A DNA stretch of 64,000 bases from Microtetraspora fusca (GCF_001570365.1 NZ_BBYK01000066.1:47026-111025), one strand, 5' to 3'. Counted from the first letter of the stretch, positions 25,622 through 35,809 are shown. A program made the numbers and translations. The notes: generated from the letters alone by a model not told the origin.

Positions 25622-27109
25622 ATGACTGTCACCGAAGCAGGCGCCCGCACGTACGAGGTACGGACCTATGGGTGCCAGATGAACGTGCACGACTCCGAGC
25701 GGCTCTCCGGGCTGCTGGAGGACGCCGGATACGTCCGCGCCCCGGAAGGGGAGACGGCGGACGTCATCGTGTTCAACACCTGCGCCGTGCGGGAGAACGC
25801 GGACAACCGGCTCTACGGCAACCTCGGGCACCTGCGGCCGATCAAGATGGCCCGGGAGGGCATGCAGATCGCCGTCGGCGGCTGCCTCGCCCAGAAGGAC
25901 CAGGGCGAGATCGTCCGCAAGGCCCCGTGGGTGGACGTCGTCTTCGGCACGCACAACATCGGCTCGCTTCCGGTGCTGCTCGAACGCGCCCGCATCGCCC
26001 AGGAGGCGCAGGTCGAGATCAAGGACTCGCTGGAGACCTTCCCCTCGACGCTGCCGACCAGGCGCGAGTCCGCCTACGCCGCGTGGGTCGCCATCTCCGT
26101 CGGGTGTAACAACACCTGCACCTTCTGCATCGTGCCGTCGCTGCGCGGCAAGGAGAAGGACCGCCGTCCCGGCGACATCCTGAGCGAGATCCGCACCCTG
26201 GTCGACCAGGGCGTCCTGGAGATCACCCTCCTCGGCCAGAACGTCAACACGTACGGCGTCGAGTTCGGCGACCGGCTCGCGTTCGGCAAGCTGCTGCGCG
26301 CCTGCGGGGACGTCGAGGGGCTGGAGCGGGTCCGCTTCACCTCACCCCACCCGGCGGCGTTCACCGACGACGTCATCCACGCGATGGCCGAGACGCCCAA
26401 CGTCATGCACCAGTTGCACATGCCGCTGCAGTCGGGCTCCGACCGGGTGCTCAAGGCCATGCGCCGCTCGTACCGGGCGGAGCGCTACCTCGGCATCATC
26501 GACCGGGTCAGGGCCGCCATGCCCGACGCGGCCATCTCGACCGACATCATCGTGGGCTTCCCCGGCGAGACCGAGGAGGACTTCCAGCAGACCCTCGACG
26601 TGGTCCGCGCGTCCCGCTTCGCCAACGCCTTCACCTTCCAGTACTCCATCCGCCCCGGCACTCCGGCGGCGACCATGGAGGACCAGGTGCCCAAGGCCGT
26701 CGTCCAGGAGCGTTACGAGCGCCTGGTGGCCCTCCAGGAGGAGATCTCCTGGGAGGAGAACAAGAAGCAGGTCGGGCGCACGCTCGAGGTGCTGATCGCC
26801 GAGGGTGAGGGACGCAAGGACGACGCCACCCACCGCCTGTCCGGTCGCGCCGCCGACAACCGCCTGGTGCACCTCGCCGCCGTGGACGCCCGTCCCGGCG
26901 ACATGGTGACCGCCGAGGTGACGTACGCCGCCCCGCACCACCTCGTCGCCGACAAGGTCGCCTCCGTGCGGCGTACGCGCGCGGGGGACGCGTGGGAGGC
27001 GCGGCAGGCCGCGCCGAGCGCCGGGAGCGCGGTCAGCCTGGGCATGCCGACCATCGGCCGGCCGCCGGCCGAGCCCGCTCCCTCCTCGGCCTGTTCCGCT
27101 CACTCGTGA
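25622..27109 (+). CDS. miaB: tRNA-2-methylthio-N6-dimethylallyladenosine synthase MiaB
   Basis: The 495-residue radical-SAM methylthiotransferase is complete. The N-terminal UPF0004 cluster cysteines are Cys18, Cys54 and Cys88. The radical-SAM cluster CNNTCTFC has Cys162, Cys166 and Cys169, and a TRAM RNA-binding domain lies near 385-455. It adds a methylthio group to i6A37 in tRNAs, acting after MiaA, which is encoded 6 kb downstream. The ATG at 25622 gives the normal N-terminus, so 27 upstream in-frame codons are excluded. The C-terminal ~35 residues are a variable low-complexity tail. Confidence 0.96.
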   Translation: MTVTEAGARTYEVRTYGCQMNVHDSERLSGLLEDAGYVRAPEGETADVIVFNTCAVRENADNRLYGNLGHLRPIKMAREGMQIAVGGCLAQKDQGEIVRKAPWVDVVFGTHNIGSLPVLLERARIAQEAQVEIKDSLETFPSTLPTRRESAYAAWVAISVGCNNTCTFCIVPSLRGKEKDRRPGDILSEIRTLVDQGVLEITLLGQNVNTYGVEFGDRLAFGKLLRACGDVEGLERVRFTSPHPAAFTDDVIHAMAETPNVMHQLHMPLQSGSDRVLKAMRRSYRAERYLGIIDRVRAAMPDAAISTDIIVGFPGETEEDFQQTLDVVRASRFANAFTFQYSIRPGTPAATMEDQVPKAVVQERYERLVALQEEISWEENKKQVGRTLEVLIAEGEGRKDDATHRLSGRAADNRLVHLAAVDARPGDMVTAEVTYAAPHHLVADKVASVRRTRAGDAWEARQAAPSAGSAVSLGMPTIGRPPAEPAPSSACSAHS

Positions 27110-27148
27110 CGTAGGCGCTCGGCCTGGCCGAGCGCCGGGATGCTTCCG

Positions 27149-27183
27149 AAAGGGACGGTCGCCGTGCGGTGGCCGTCCCTTTT
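27149..27183. terminator. Intrinsic terminator after miaB, likely bidirectional
   Basis: AAAGGGACGG and CCGTCCCTTTT form a perfect 10-bp stem with a GC-rich loop, with T-runs available on both strands. It lies between the convergent ends of miaB and the 27200-28084 gene and can serve both. Confidence 0.85.
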
Positions 27184-27199
27184 CCGCGTAGTACGGGGC

Positions 27200-28084
27200 T
27201 CAGGGGCGGGGCGCGGTCATGCTGTCGAGGAGCCGGTAGCAGTAGTCCCGGCGGAAGTCGTGGAAGGTCGCGCAGGGGTCCGGAAAGAGCCGACCGCGCG
27301 GCCGGATGCGGTCGGACGGCGTGGCGGGCCTCCGTCGCGCGGTCCCCGTCTTCCCGGTGATCGAGGCTCCTCCGGTGTCCGCCGTCTTGGGAGTCGGTTT
27401 CGGAGGGGTCGGCGTCGGCTTCGGGGCCGCCGTCACTCCGGGCGCGGGCGACGGCCACGCGTCTCCGGTGCTCCGGACCGGGGGAGGGAACGGCACCGGC
27501 GACATCCGCGCCGCGGGACGCGACAGCGGCGGCAGCGTGAGCCCGGTGAGGGACTGCGGAGCCGTTCCTCCCGGGCCGCCGGGGCCGAGGCGGACCGTGC
27601 CGAGCCCTCCGGGGTCCAGGACCAGGCCGTCCGTGCCGATGTGGCTGGTTTCCCCATCGTCTGCGCTGGCGTCGCTCGCCCGCGCGCGGTCCGGTCCGGT
27701 CGTGCCGATGGCCGCGGTCCCGGCGCGGGAGGCGTTCGCGGAGTCGCCGTTGCGGCCGACCGGCGTGCCGGCGTGCCCGCTGGGGCTCCGGCCGGTCGCC
27801 GAGCCGTCCGCGGCCCCCGGCGCGCCGCCGAGCGCCGGGTCCAGGCCGTGAACGTGGCCGAGCGACGCCGGGCCGCGTGCGGAGTCCCGGGCTCCCAGAG
27901 CCGCCCCGCCGATCGAGGGATGACGCCGATGACCGTCGTCGCCTTCCACCGGACCGCCGGCGGCGCCGAGCAGCACGCCCACCCCGGCCAGGGCGACGAC
28001 GCCGGCGGCTCCCGCCAGGGCGATGCCCGTACGCCATGGGTGCTGTCGTCGCGAGACGTCCGCAAAATCGCTCAAGCCTGACAA
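27200..28084 (-). CDS. Membrane-anchored low-complexity protein with conserved Cys-containing C-terminus
   Basis: The 294-residue protein has one transmembrane helix (about 20-43), then ~210 residues of Gly/Pro/Ala/Thr-rich sequence including proline repeats near 215-235. A compact conserved-looking tail DPCATFHDFRRDYCYRLLDSM closes the protein. The topology suggests a short cytoplasmic N-terminus and a large exterior region. The two tail cysteines could form a disulfide. The TTG at 28084 is preferred because AAAGAG lies seven bases upstream. I recognise no named family. Confidence 0.65.
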   Translation of the reverse strand: MSGLSDFADVSRRQHPWRTGIALAGAAGVVALAGVGVLLGAAGGPVEGDDGHRRHPSIGGAALGARDSARGPASLGHVHGLDPALGGAPGAADGSATGRSPSGHAGTPVGRNGDSANASRAGTAAIGTTGPDRARASDASADDGETSHIGTDGLVLDPGGLGTVRLGPGGPGGTAPQSLTGLTLPPLSRPAARMSPVPFPPPVRSTGDAWPSPAPGVTAAPKPTPTPPKPTPKTADTGGASITGKTGTARRRPATPSDRIRPRGRLFPDPCATFHDFRRDYCYRLLDSMTAPRP

Positions 28085-28347
28085 GACATGACTCTTTCGT
28101 GATCGGCCGACGCCGCTCCGTCACGGCGGGCGGGGGACCAGTGTGGTGCACCGGCCGGGCGCGTGGCGCCGATTCGGCGATCCCGTTCCGCCGACCCGCT
28201 TCACCTCGGGCGATTTAAGATCATTACAGATGAAGTGGTGTTATTTGAGTGGTTAATGTGCGAAAGGTGGCTTCTGCTGGCTAGGCTGGCCGGACCCTTC
28301 GGAAGCCTGGAGGTTTCCCCCGACCAGCCGCAGGGAGCTGTTTCACC

Positions 28348-28920
28348 TTGGACACGCACGATCGACCGCCGTACCACGAGGAGGAGCCGGCCCGGCTCAC
28401 TCCCGCTCACCCGCCGAGATCGGCGGGCGGCCCGCGATCCCGCCGCAAGAGCGGTCTGGACAAGCGCATCGTTGCCGGAGCCGCGCTCGTCGCGATCCTG
28501 GCCACCGGCGGCGTGGTGTACGCCGTCGCGGGCTCGGGAGGAGCGGGCGGGCCGGCCCAGAACGGCCAGTCCGCGGACGGCCGCCCCACGCCGGGCGCCG
28601 ACGCCGGGGCGGGCGACGAGAGCCCGCCGGACGCAGACGCCGCACCCGATGACGCGGGTAAGGACGGCGCGGGTAAGGATGACGCGGGCTCGGGCGGTGG
28701 CTCGACCGCGGGAGGCTCGTCCGCGACCGGCGGCGGGTCCGGCTCCGGCACCTCCGGCGCGAACGGCGGCACGGCGCCCACCACGAGTGGGAAGACGTCG
28801 TCCGCCACCGGGAAGTCGCCGGCCAAGTCGCCCGCCGGCGAGACGAGCGACCCGGACGGGCTGGACCGCACCGGAGGCGCCGGCGTCGTCGAGCCCGGAG
28901 AGCCCGCCGGCGGCAACTGA
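28348..28920 (+). CDS. Membrane-anchored low-complexity protein, unknown function
   Basis: The 190-residue protein has a basic cytoplasmic N-terminus (about 1-40), one transmembrane helix (about 41-62) and a long exterior tail rich in Gly, Ser, Asp, Ala and Pro, including three related DDAGKDGAGKDDAG-type blocks near 100-115. It starts at a TTG; a CAGGGAG stretch lies about ten bases upstream. It is divergent from the 27200-28084 gene, and both encode single-pass proteins with low-complexity exterior regions. The function is unknown; extracellular matrix or cell-wall spacing roles are possible but unproven. Confidence 0.6.
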   Translation: MDTHDRPPYHEEEPARLTPAHPPRSAGGPRSRRKSGLDKRIVAGAALVAILATGGVVYAVAGSGGAGGPAQNGQSADGRPTPGADAGAGDESPPDADAAPDDAGKDGAGKDDAGSGGGSTAGGSSATGGGSGSGTSGANGGTAPTTSGKTSSATGKSPAKSPAGETSDPDGLDRTGGAGVVEPGEPAGGN

Positions 28921-28978
28921 CCCGCGCCCGTCCGGCGGGACGGTCGGCGGCCGATGTCGCGACGGATAGCCTGGGGCG

Positions 28979-29698
28979 GTGCTCGTCGCCGCAGCGGTAT
29001 GCCCGCATCCGCCATTGATCGTCCCCGAGCTCGCCGGATCGGCCGCGTCCGAGCTCGATCCGCTCCGTACGGCGTGCACGGAGGCGCTGCGGTCCCTCGT
29101 CCGGTCCCGGCCCGACGTGATCGTCGTGCTCGGCGGCGCCGAGCGGAGCGCCTCGTATCCCGCTGACGCCGCGGGCACGTTGCGGCCGTGGGGCGTGGAC
29201 GTCCGGGTGGGCCGGGGCGACCCCGTCCTCCCGCTGTCGCTCACCGTCGGCCGCTGGCTGCTCGACCACGCGGAGCTTCCCGGGACGGTTCCGGCCGTCC
29301 GGTCCGAGGCGGTCGCCTTCGACGCGCCGCCCGACGAGTGCGCGGCGCTCGGCGCCAAGATCTCCCGGGCGGGCGACCGGGTCGCGGTCCTCGCCATGGG
29401 GGACGGCTCGGCCCGGCTGACCGAGAAGTCCCCGGGATATCTGCGCCCGGCGGCGGCGCCGTACGACGAGTTGCTGGCGGACGCGCTCGGGAACGCCCGG
29501 GTGGACCGGCTGGCCGCCCTCGACCCGGCGGAGGCCGCGGATCTGTGGGTGGCCGGGCGGGCCGCGTTCCAGACCCTCGCCGCCGCGGCGATCGCCGAGG
29601 GCGGTCCCGGCGGGCTGTGCGGCGAGCTGCTCTACAAGGACGCGCCCTACGGCGTCGGCTACCTGGTGGCCCGATGGTCCGCCGCGGACGCCGCCTGA
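28979..29698 (+). CDS. Class III extradiol dioxygenase-like protein
   Basis: The 239-residue protein begins LVAAAVCPHPPLIVPEL and resembles subunit B of class III extradiol (LigB-type) dioxygenases, including the CPHPP motif with a potential iron-ligand His and an MGDGSARL segment. The family sits between miaB and miaA in many actinomycetes, which supports the call; its physiological reaction is unknown and it may not be a true ring-cleavage enzyme. The GTG at 28979 is the likely start. The gene is convergent with rnz, only 16 bp apart. Confidence 0.85.
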   Translation: MLVAAAVCPHPPLIVPELAGSAASELDPLRTACTEALRSLVRSRPDVIVVLGGAERSASYPADAAGTLRPWGVDVRVGRGDPVLPLSLTVGRWLLDHAELPGTVPAVRSEAVAFDAPPDECAALGAKISRAGDRVAVLAMGDGSARLTEKSPGYLRPAAAPYDELLADALGNARVDRLAALDPAEAADLWVAGRAAFQTLAAAAIAEGGPGGLCGELLYKDAPYGVGYLVARWSAADAA

Positions 29699-29714
29699 CC
29701 GCGCCGTCGATCGA

Positions 29715-30638
29715 TCAGCCCTGCCGCTTCGGTACCGGGACCCGCATGAGGTCGCGGGCGAGGACGACCTCGCCACCGAACGCCTCGCCCGCCTCGTCGA
29801 GGAAGCGCGGCTCGTCGTCCGCCGAATACCGCTCCGAGAAGTGGGCCAGGACGAGCCGGCGCACCCCGCACTCGGCCGCCACCTTGCCCGCCTGGGCCGC
29901 GGTGAGGTGGCCGTACTCGGTGGCCAGGGCCGCCTCGGCGGACAGGAACGTGGACTCGACGACCAGCAGATCGACGCCCTCGGCCAGCGCGTACACGCCG
30001 TCGCAGAGCCGGGTGTCCATCACGAACGCCGCGCTCTGGCCGGGGCGCGGCGCGCTGCAGTCGGCGAGATGGACGGTGGAGCCGTCGGGGGCGGTCACCG
30101 TGCCGTTCCGGTGCAGCTCCCCGATCATGGGGCCGGTCACGCCGCGCCTGGCGAGCTCGGCGGGGAGCATCCGTCGCCCGGCCGGCTCGTCCACGCGATA
30201 GCCGTACGACACGACGGGGTGCGAGAGCGGCCGCGCGGTGAGGGTGACCGGTCCCGCGGGCAGGTGCATGACCTCGCCGGACACCGGCCGCGCCTTGATG
30301 ACGGAGGTGTCGGCGAAGGCCGAGGCGTGCCGCAACCGCTCCCAGTACGTCTGGCCCGCGGCGGGGTAGGCCGCCTGCACCTGGTGGCCGACGCGGTCCC
30401 GGGCGATCCGCTGCACGACGCCGGGCACCCCGAGGCAGTGGTCGCCGTGGAAGTGCGTGACGCAGATCCAGGTGATGTCGTGCGCGCTCACCCCGGCGTG
30501 CAGCATCTGCCGCTGCGTGCCCTCGCCGGGGTCGAACAGGAATCCCTCGCCGTCCCAGCGCAGTAGATAGCCGTTGTGGTTGCGCCGCCGGGTCGGCACG
30601 GCGCTTGCGGTTCCGAGAACGACGAGTTCGCGCAGCAC
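29715..30638 (-). CDS. rnz: Ribonuclease Z (tRNA 3'-processing)
   Basis: The 307-residue metallo-beta-lactamase-fold nuclease has the zinc motif HFHGDH (His62, His64, Asp66, His67) and an [10 protein letters not shown] segment, the RNase Z signature. Further ligand positions are provided by HLADC, MDT and a late HFSERY segment (AHFSERYS). It removes the 3' trailer of precursor tRNAs. The length matches bacterial RNase Z. It starts 98 bp from the divergent ogt gene. Confidence 0.93.
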   Translation of the reverse strand: MLRELVVLGTASAVPTRRRNHNGYLLRWDGEGFLFDPGEGTQRQMLHAGVSAHDITWICVTHFHGDHCLGVPGVVQRIARDRVGHQVQAAYPAAGQTYWERLRHASAFADTSVIKARPVSGEVMHLPAGPVTLTARPLSHPVVSYGYRVDEPAGRRMLPAELARRGVTGPMIGELHRNGTVTAPDGSTVHLADCSAPRPGQSAAFVMDTRLCDGVYALAEGVDLLVVESTFLSAEAALATEYGHLTAAQAGKVAAECGVRRLVLAHFSERYSADDEPRFLDEAGEAFGGEVVLARDLMRVPVPKRQG

Positions 30639-30736
30639 GTCTGAAAACTATCGCGGTGGTGGGAATCCTCCCAGCACGGCTGTTCCGGGCCGGGACGGTG
30701 TCCGCTGTGGCGGAACGGACCGGAAGAATGGAACGT

Positions 30737-31264
30737 ATGGAGACAGTCGCCTTCGGCAGCGTCCCGACCAAAGTCGGCGACGTCCTCGCCGCCGTGACGG
30801 AGGACGGCGTCGCCGTCACACTGTTCCAGGATGGCCCCGAGGCCCGGGCGCGGATCAGCGAGCGGCTGCGGATGACCGTCGTCGAGGACCCGGACCGCAC
30901 GGCGCCGGTCCGGGAGGAGCTGGCGGCCTATTTCGCCGGCGACCTGCGCGAGTTCGGCGTGGCCCTCGACTGGCGGCTGATGTCCAGCATTCAGCGCCGG
31001 GTGCTCGGCACGCTCTTCGCCACGGTCCCGTACGGACACGTCGTGACATATGGCGAACTGGCCGCCCGGAGCGGCACCGGCGTTCCGGCGCGCGGGATCG
31101 GATCGATCATGGGCAGCAACCCCATCCCGATCATCGTGCCCTGCCATCGCGTCGTCGCGGGCAACGGCCTGGGCGGCTTCAGCGGCGGAGAGGGTGTGGA
31201 GTCGAAGCGCTGGCTGCTCACCCTTGAGGGATACCTGCAGCCCACCCTGGACTGGGACCTCTGA
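30737..31264 (+). CDS. ogt: Methylated-DNA--protein-cysteine methyltransferase
   Basis: The 175-residue protein has the active-site motif PCHRV with acceptor Cys136, and the preceding helix-turn-helix YGELAARSG. It repairs O6-methylguanine by transferring the methyl group irreversibly to its own cysteine. The length and N-terminal domain are normal. Of two close ATG codons (30728 and 30737), the second is chosen because GGAAG sits about ten bases upstream. Confidence 0.94.
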   Translation: METVAFGSVPTKVGDVLAAVTEDGVAVTLFQDGPEARARISERLRMTVVEDPDRTAPVREELAAYFAGDLREFGVALDWRLMSSIQRRVLGTLFATVPYGHVVTYGELAARSGTGVPARGIGSIMGSNPIPIIVPCHRVVAGNGLGGFSGGEGVESKRWLLTLEGYLQPTLDWDL

Positions 31265-31354
31265 TCCGGTGCCGCTCCGGACTCGCGGAGCGGCACCCGG
31301 GACCCTTCGGGGGCGGCGACGCGGCCCCCTTCGCGCCCGTCGGCGCGGCCGGCC

Positions 31355-31582
31355 TCAGCGGGGTCCGCCTCCACCGGGCCCGCCGGTGATGTCGCCAGGG
31401 CCTTCCCTCCTGCCCGGCTCCTCGCCGAGCCTGCCCTCGGTGCCCTCGAACGTGTCGCGTGCGGTGCCTGTGGCGTCGCGCTCCATGGTCTCGTGCATCT
31501 TGGCGTGACGCTGCTTCGGGATACTCTGCAGCCTCTCGGCCGTGTTGCTGAGTATCTCCTTGACCTTGTCGATGATCGACAT
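31355..31582 (-). CDS. Small hypothetical protein
   Basis: This 75-residue frame starts MSIIDKVKEILSNTAERL, with an amphipathic, charged first half and a Gly/Pro/Arg-rich tail. The ATG at 31582 has GGGGTG about ten bases upstream; a GTG at 31594 is an alternative. The beginning resembles small actinobacterial proteins annotated as antitoxin-like or stress proteins, but the similarity is weak. It is divergent from miaA, with start sites ~75 bp apart. Confidence 0.55.
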   Translation of the reverse strand: MSIIDKVKEILSNTAERLQSIPKQRHAKMHETMERDATGTARDTFEGTEGRLGEEPGRREGPGDITGGPGGGGPR

Positions 31583-31657
31583 CGTGACATTCACCCCGAT
31601 TCGATGCGACCGGGCCGTACGGCACCCCCTTACCCAGGAGTTGAGAGACTTATCGTT

Positions 31658-32563
31658 GTGGGCCTGCTACCTGTCATCGCCGTCGTGGGGGCCACGGCGG
31701 CCGGAAAGTCCGACCTGGCCGTCGATCTGGCGCTCCGGCTGGGCGGCGACGTCATCAACACCGATTCCATGCAGCTTTACCGAGGCATGGACATCGGGAC
31801 GGCGAAGCTGACCGTCTCCGAGCGCAGGGGTGTGCCCCACCACTTGCTGGACATCTGGCCGGTGACCCGGACCGCGAGCGTCGCCGAGTACCAGGGGCTG
31901 GTCCGTCCGTTGATCGACCGGCTCAGGTCGGCGGACCGGGCGGTGGTCCTCGCCGGCGGCTCCGGGCTCTACGTCCGGGCCGCGCTCGACGACCTGGAGT
32001 TCCCGGGGACCGACCCCGCCATCCGCGAGCGACTGGAGAAGGAGCTGGCCGAGATCGGACCGGCCCCCCTCCACGAGAGGCTCACCCGGCAGGACCCGGT
32101 CGCGGCGGCCCAGATCCTGCCGAGCAACGGCCGCCGGATCGTCCGCGCGCTTGAAGTGATCGAGCTGTCCGGGCGGCCCTTCTCGGCCACGATGCCGTCG
32201 TACGACTCCGTCTACGACAGCGTGCAGATCGGCGTCGAGGTGCCGCGGCCGATCCTGGACGAGCGGATCGCCCTGCGGGTGGACCGCATGTGGAACGCCG
32301 GCCTCGTCGAGGAGGTGCGGCGGCTCGCCGAGCTCGGCCTGGCGGAGGGGCGTACGGCCAGCCGGGCGCTCGGCTACGCCCAGGTGCTGCGCTTCCTCGA
32401 GGGGGAGTGGACCGAGGAGCAGGCCAGGGACGAGACGATCCGGGCCACCCGACGGTTCGCCCGCCGCCAGGAGTCGTGGTTCCGCCGCGACCCCCGCGTC
32501 GTGTGGCTGCCCTTCGACGCCCCTGACCTGACGGACCGGGCACTCGCCCTGATCCGGCGGTAG
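31658..32563 (+). CDS. miaA: tRNA dimethylallyltransferase MiaA
   Basis: The 301-residue enzyme has the P-loop GATAAGKS (11-18), the DSMQLYRGMDIGTAK substrate motif and GGSGLYVRA, all typical of MiaA. It transfers a dimethylallyl group to A37 of tRNAs reading UNN codons, giving the substrate for MiaB. The GTG at 31658 is taken as the start, as it directly precedes the beta strand leading into the P-loop; AGGAG lies further upstream at 31636-31640, so a slightly earlier start cannot be excluded. Confidence 0.95.
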   Translation: MGLLPVIAVVGATAAGKSDLAVDLALRLGGDVINTDSMQLYRGMDIGTAKLTVSERRGVPHHLLDIWPVTRTASVAEYQGLVRPLIDRLRSADRAVVLAGGSGLYVRAALDDLEFPGTDPAIRERLEKELAEIGPAPLHERLTRQDPVAAAQILPSNGRRIVRALEVIELSGRPFSATMPSYDSVYDSVQIGVEVPRPILDERIALRVDRMWNAGLVEEVRRLAELGLAEGRTASRALGYAQVLRFLEGEWTEEQARDETIRATRRFARRQESWFRRDPRVVWLPFDAPDLTDRALALIRR

Positions 32564-32625
32564 TCCCCCCTCAGCCGGAGGCAGGTCGCGTCCGGAATGG
32601 TGGGCGGCGACTAAAATCCGCTGCT

Positions 32626-33444
32626 ATGCGGTTCGTCAAGGGACACGGCACCGAGAACGACTTCGTCATCATCCCGGATCCGGACGCGGCGCTCGATCTG
32701 ACGGCCGCGGCCGTCGCGGCGCTGTGCGACCGGCGTGCGGGGATCGGCGGCGACGGCGTCCTGCGCGTGGTGCGCACCAAGCTGTGCCCGGAAGTGGCCG
32801 ACCAGGCGGGCCGGGCCGAGTGGTTCATGGACTACCGCAACGCCGACGGCAGCCTGGCCGAGATGTGCGGCAACGGCGTGCGGGTCTTCGCCCGCTACCT
32901 CGTCGCGTCGGGGCTGGCCGCGCCCGGCGAGTTCGGCGTCGCCACCCGGGCCGGAGTCAGGCGGGTACGGCTGGCCGCCGAGGGCGACGTCACCGTGGAC
33001 ATGGGCCGGCCCCGCGTCCTCGGTGAGAGCCGTACGACCGTGAACGGCCGCGAGTACCGCGGCCTGAACGTGAACATGGGGAACCCGCACCTGGCCTGCC
33101 TCATCGACGACCCGGTGGCCGGGCTCGACCTCACCGCGCAGCCCGGCTTCGACCGCGACGTCTACCCCGACGGGGTCAACGTCGAACTGATCAACCGGGT
33201 GGACGACCGCACCGTCTCCATGCGCGTGCACGAGCGCGGGTCGGGGGAGACCCGGTCCTGCGGAACCGGTGCGGTCGCGACCGCCGTGGCCGCCGCCCAC
33301 GCCGCCGGCGAGAGCACCGGAACCTGGGCCGTCCGCGTGCTCGGCGGCACCATGACCGTCACCCTCGACGAGGAGACCAGCTACCTCTCCGGCCCGGCCG
33401 TCCTGGTCGCCTCCGGAGAGTGGCCCGCCGTCCTGGACCTCTAA
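32626..33444 (+). CDS. dapF: Diaminopimelate epimerase
   Basis: The 272-residue enzyme has both catalytic cysteines, Cys81 in MCGNGVR and Cys212 in SCGTGA, and the conserved N-terminal KGHGTENDFV. It interconverts LL- and meso-diaminopimelate for lysine and peptidoglycan synthesis by a two-base PLP-free mechanism. It follows miaA by 62 bp and is probably in the same transcript, as in other actinomycetes. Confidence 0.97.
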   Translation: MRFVKGHGTENDFVIIPDPDAALDLTAAAVAALCDRRAGIGGDGVLRVVRTKLCPEVADQAGRAEWFMDYRNADGSLAEMCGNGVRVFARYLVASGLAAPGEFGVATRAGVRRVRLAAEGDVTVDMGRPRVLGESRTTVNGREYRGLNVNMGNPHLACLIDDPVAGLDLTAQPGFDRDVYPDGVNVELINRVDDRTVSMRVHERGSGETRSCGTGAVATAVAAAHAAGESTGTWAVRVLGGTMTVTLDEETSYLSGPAVLVASGEWPAVLDL

Positions 33445-33526
33445 CCGACGGATTTCCCCAACGCCCGGTTAACACAGGGGTCGCGGCGTTTGGGGCATGG
33501 TCGGTGAGCTGGCAGACTGACTCCCC

Positions 33527-35809
33527 ATGGACGTGGACATCTGGGCCTGGGTCGGCGACACCCAGCGGGAACTGCACGAAGCCGGCAACGCCGGTCTGGC
33601 CGTGGCGCTGGGTGACGTCCCCGCGCAGGCCCTCGAAGGGCGGTACGGGCAGCTCGACGTCGTGGCCCCGGCCATCGCCCAGCAGGCGGAGGTGCTCGGC
33701 AAGCCGTGGCTGGAGCTCTTCGCCCGCTACTGGCACATGATCGGCCGAGTGGGCGACCGGGCGAACGGCGCGGTCGCGCTCGACGACGCGCGGCAGCTCT
33801 TCGAGTTCGCCCAGCGGGACGACGTCCGGGAGTGCCCGGCCGCGTCCGTCGCGGTCGAGGCGCTGGCGATGGCCCAGGCGAACACGGACGGTCCCGGATA
33901 CGCCGACGAGCGGCTGGCCTCCGTCGGCGCCGCGCTCGACGGCATGGAGCCGGACTCGCTCGCCTTCCCGGGGCTCACCACCCAGTACGTCGCCGCCCTG
34001 CTCGACGCGGGCAAGGCCGGCGAGGCGGTCACCTACGCCGAGGCCGCGGTCGAACGGCTGCGGGCGGCCGGCCGCGAGGCGAGCTGGGAGCTCGGCGCGA
34101 TCGCCGCGCAGGCGCTGCTCGCCGACGGGCGGGCCGAGGCCGCCCTGGCCGCGCTCGAGGCGGCCACCGGCTTCAAGCCGGACGACCCGGTCGCCAAGGC
34201 GCGCCGCGAGGCGCTGCTGCGCACCGCCGTCCTGATCGAGCTCGGCCGTATGGATGAGGCCGTCGAGGCGCTGCCCGACCTCGACGTCGTCGGCGAGCAC
34301 CCGCGCGAGTGGGTGGAGTGGGCGCGGACGGTCGCCAAGCTGGCCGGCAGCGGCTCGATCGCCAACAGCTGGCAGCTCGGCCGGGTGCTGCGCCAGTGGC
34401 TCGCGTACTTCGAGACGATGGGCGGGCACCGGGCCCGGGTGGAGCTGGCGCTGGCCGCCGGCGACCTGGCCGTCGCCCGCCAGGGCCTGTGGCAGGCCCG
34501 GATGCTCGCCGACCTGGCCGAGGCGGCGCTGGCCGACCTCAGGACCACGGAGGGCCTCCCCGAGCGGATCGCCGCGCTGCGCGCCGCCGTCGACGCGGCC
34601 CCCCTCCTGCCCGCGCCCGGCCCGCAGGAGGAGCTGGTCGCCTACTTCGACGCCGCCGACGGCCGCACGGCCGACCCGGAGCGGTGGGTGGGCTGGCTCT
34701 GGCCGCTGTCCGGCCGGGACCTGGAGGCCACCCGCCGCCACACCACCACGCTCGGCTTCCTCGGCTTCCCCGGCACCGGGGCGGACATCTACTGGAAGAT
34801 GATCGCCGTGGACGGCGACCCGGCCACCGCCACCGAGGAGGACCTCGCGTACCTCACCGGCCTGCTGATCGAGGCGAACCAGGACGAGCGGGTCGAGGAG
34901 CTCGCCGCCCGCCTTCCCGAGCGGCACTCCCACCTCGCCCTCGCCCGGCTGCACCGCGCCCGCGAGCGCTGGCCGGAGACCGCGGCCGAGGCGGAGCAGG
35001 CCGTCGCCGCCGGAGCGACCGTCGAGGGCCGCCGGCTCTGGTCGGGCGCCGTGCAGCAGCTCGGCGACAACGCCAAGGGCGCCGAGATCATGCTGCCGCT
35101 CCTCGACTCCGACGAGGCGGAGGAGGAGGACACCTGGCGGATCATCGTCCTGGCCACCGCAGCCGAGAACTGGCCCGCCGTCCGCACCGCCGCCGCCAAG
35201 CTGGGCATGCCGATCCAGTCCGCGGAGGGGCCGATCGAGGAGGAGTGGCACCTCGTCCGCGCCATCCTGCCCGCGCCCGACGGCAGCCAGCGGGAGGTGC
35301 TCGCCGTACGGACCGGTCCGGCGACGGCGCGCCTCGCGATCCCGCAGCCGCGCGGCGTCGACTACAACGCGGGCGACGTGATCGTGATCGACCCGCGTCC
35401 GCTCGAGCCGGTCCCGGAGGACCCGCAGGAGCGGGAGAGCTTCGTCATCCCGTTCGCGGGCGTGACGATGTTGCGCCCCGGCGGGTACACGAGCTGGTTC
35501 TTCGACGGCGCGGCGCCGTCGGAGGAGGAGTGGACCGAGTTCAACGAGCTGCTCGCCGAGCGCGGCTGGCCGATGTGGGTCTACAGCGACGAGAACTACC
35601 AGGTGACCCACCCGGCGACCGGGGAGCAGCTGCCCGGAGTGTTCGGCTGGATCGCGGTGCCGCCGGCGGTGACCCCGGCCGAGCTGGACGCGGTGCTCGA
35701 CGACGCGACCGAGCAGTGGGTGCACCCGCTCGCCTGGCTCGACCTCGCCCGCGAGGTCGGGATCGAGGTCGAGCGGCACGAGCGCATCTCCAAGGAGTAC
35801 GGCCTCTGA
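33527..35809 (+). CDS. Large TPR-like helical repeat protein, unknown function
   Basis: The 760-residue protein is largely alpha-helical in appearance, with repeated paired helices of the TPR type (for example LLDAGKAGEAVTYAEAAVERL and LLADGRAEAALAALEAATGF). A more beta-like C-terminal part follows from about residue 560, containing GVDYNAGDVIVIDPRP and GYTSWFFDG. There is no signal peptide or membrane segment, so a cytoplasmic scaffold or adaptor role is likely. It begins the accessory block that separates dapF from hflX. No named family is recognised. Confidence 0.75.
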   Translation: MDVDIWAWVGDTQRELHEAGNAGLAVALGDVPAQALEGRYGQLDVVAPAIAQQAEVLGKPWLELFARYWHMIGRVGDRANGAVALDDARQLFEFAQRDDVRECPAASVAVEALAMAQANTDGPGYADERLASVGAALDGMEPDSLAFPGLTTQYVAALLDAGKAGEAVTYAEAAVERLRAAGREASWELGAIAAQALLADGRAEAALAALEAATGFKPDDPVAKARREALLRTAVLIELGRMDEAVEALPDLDVVGEHPREWVEWARTVAKLAGSGSIANSWQLGRVLRQWLAYFETMGGHRARVELALAAGDLAVARQGLWQARMLADLAEAALADLRTTEGLPERIAALRAAVDAAPLLPAPGPQEELVAYFDAADGRTADPERWVGWLWPLSGRDLEATRRHTTTLGFLGFPGTGADIYWKMIAVDGDPATATEEDLAYLTGLLIEANQDERVEELAARLPERHSHLALARLHRARERWPETAAEAEQAVAAGATVEGRRLWSGAVQQLGDNAKGAEIMLPLLDSDEAEEEDTWRIIVLATAAENWPAVRTAAAKLGMPIQSAEGPIEEEWHLVRAILPAPDGSQREVLAVRTGPATARLAIPQPRGVDYNAGDVIVIDPRPLEPVPEDPQERESFVIPFAGVTMLRPGGYTSWFFDGAAPSEEEWTEFNELLAERGWPMWVYSDENYQVTHPATGEQLPGVFGWIAVPPAVTPAELDAVLDDATEQWVHPLAWLDLAREVGIEVERHERISKEYGL

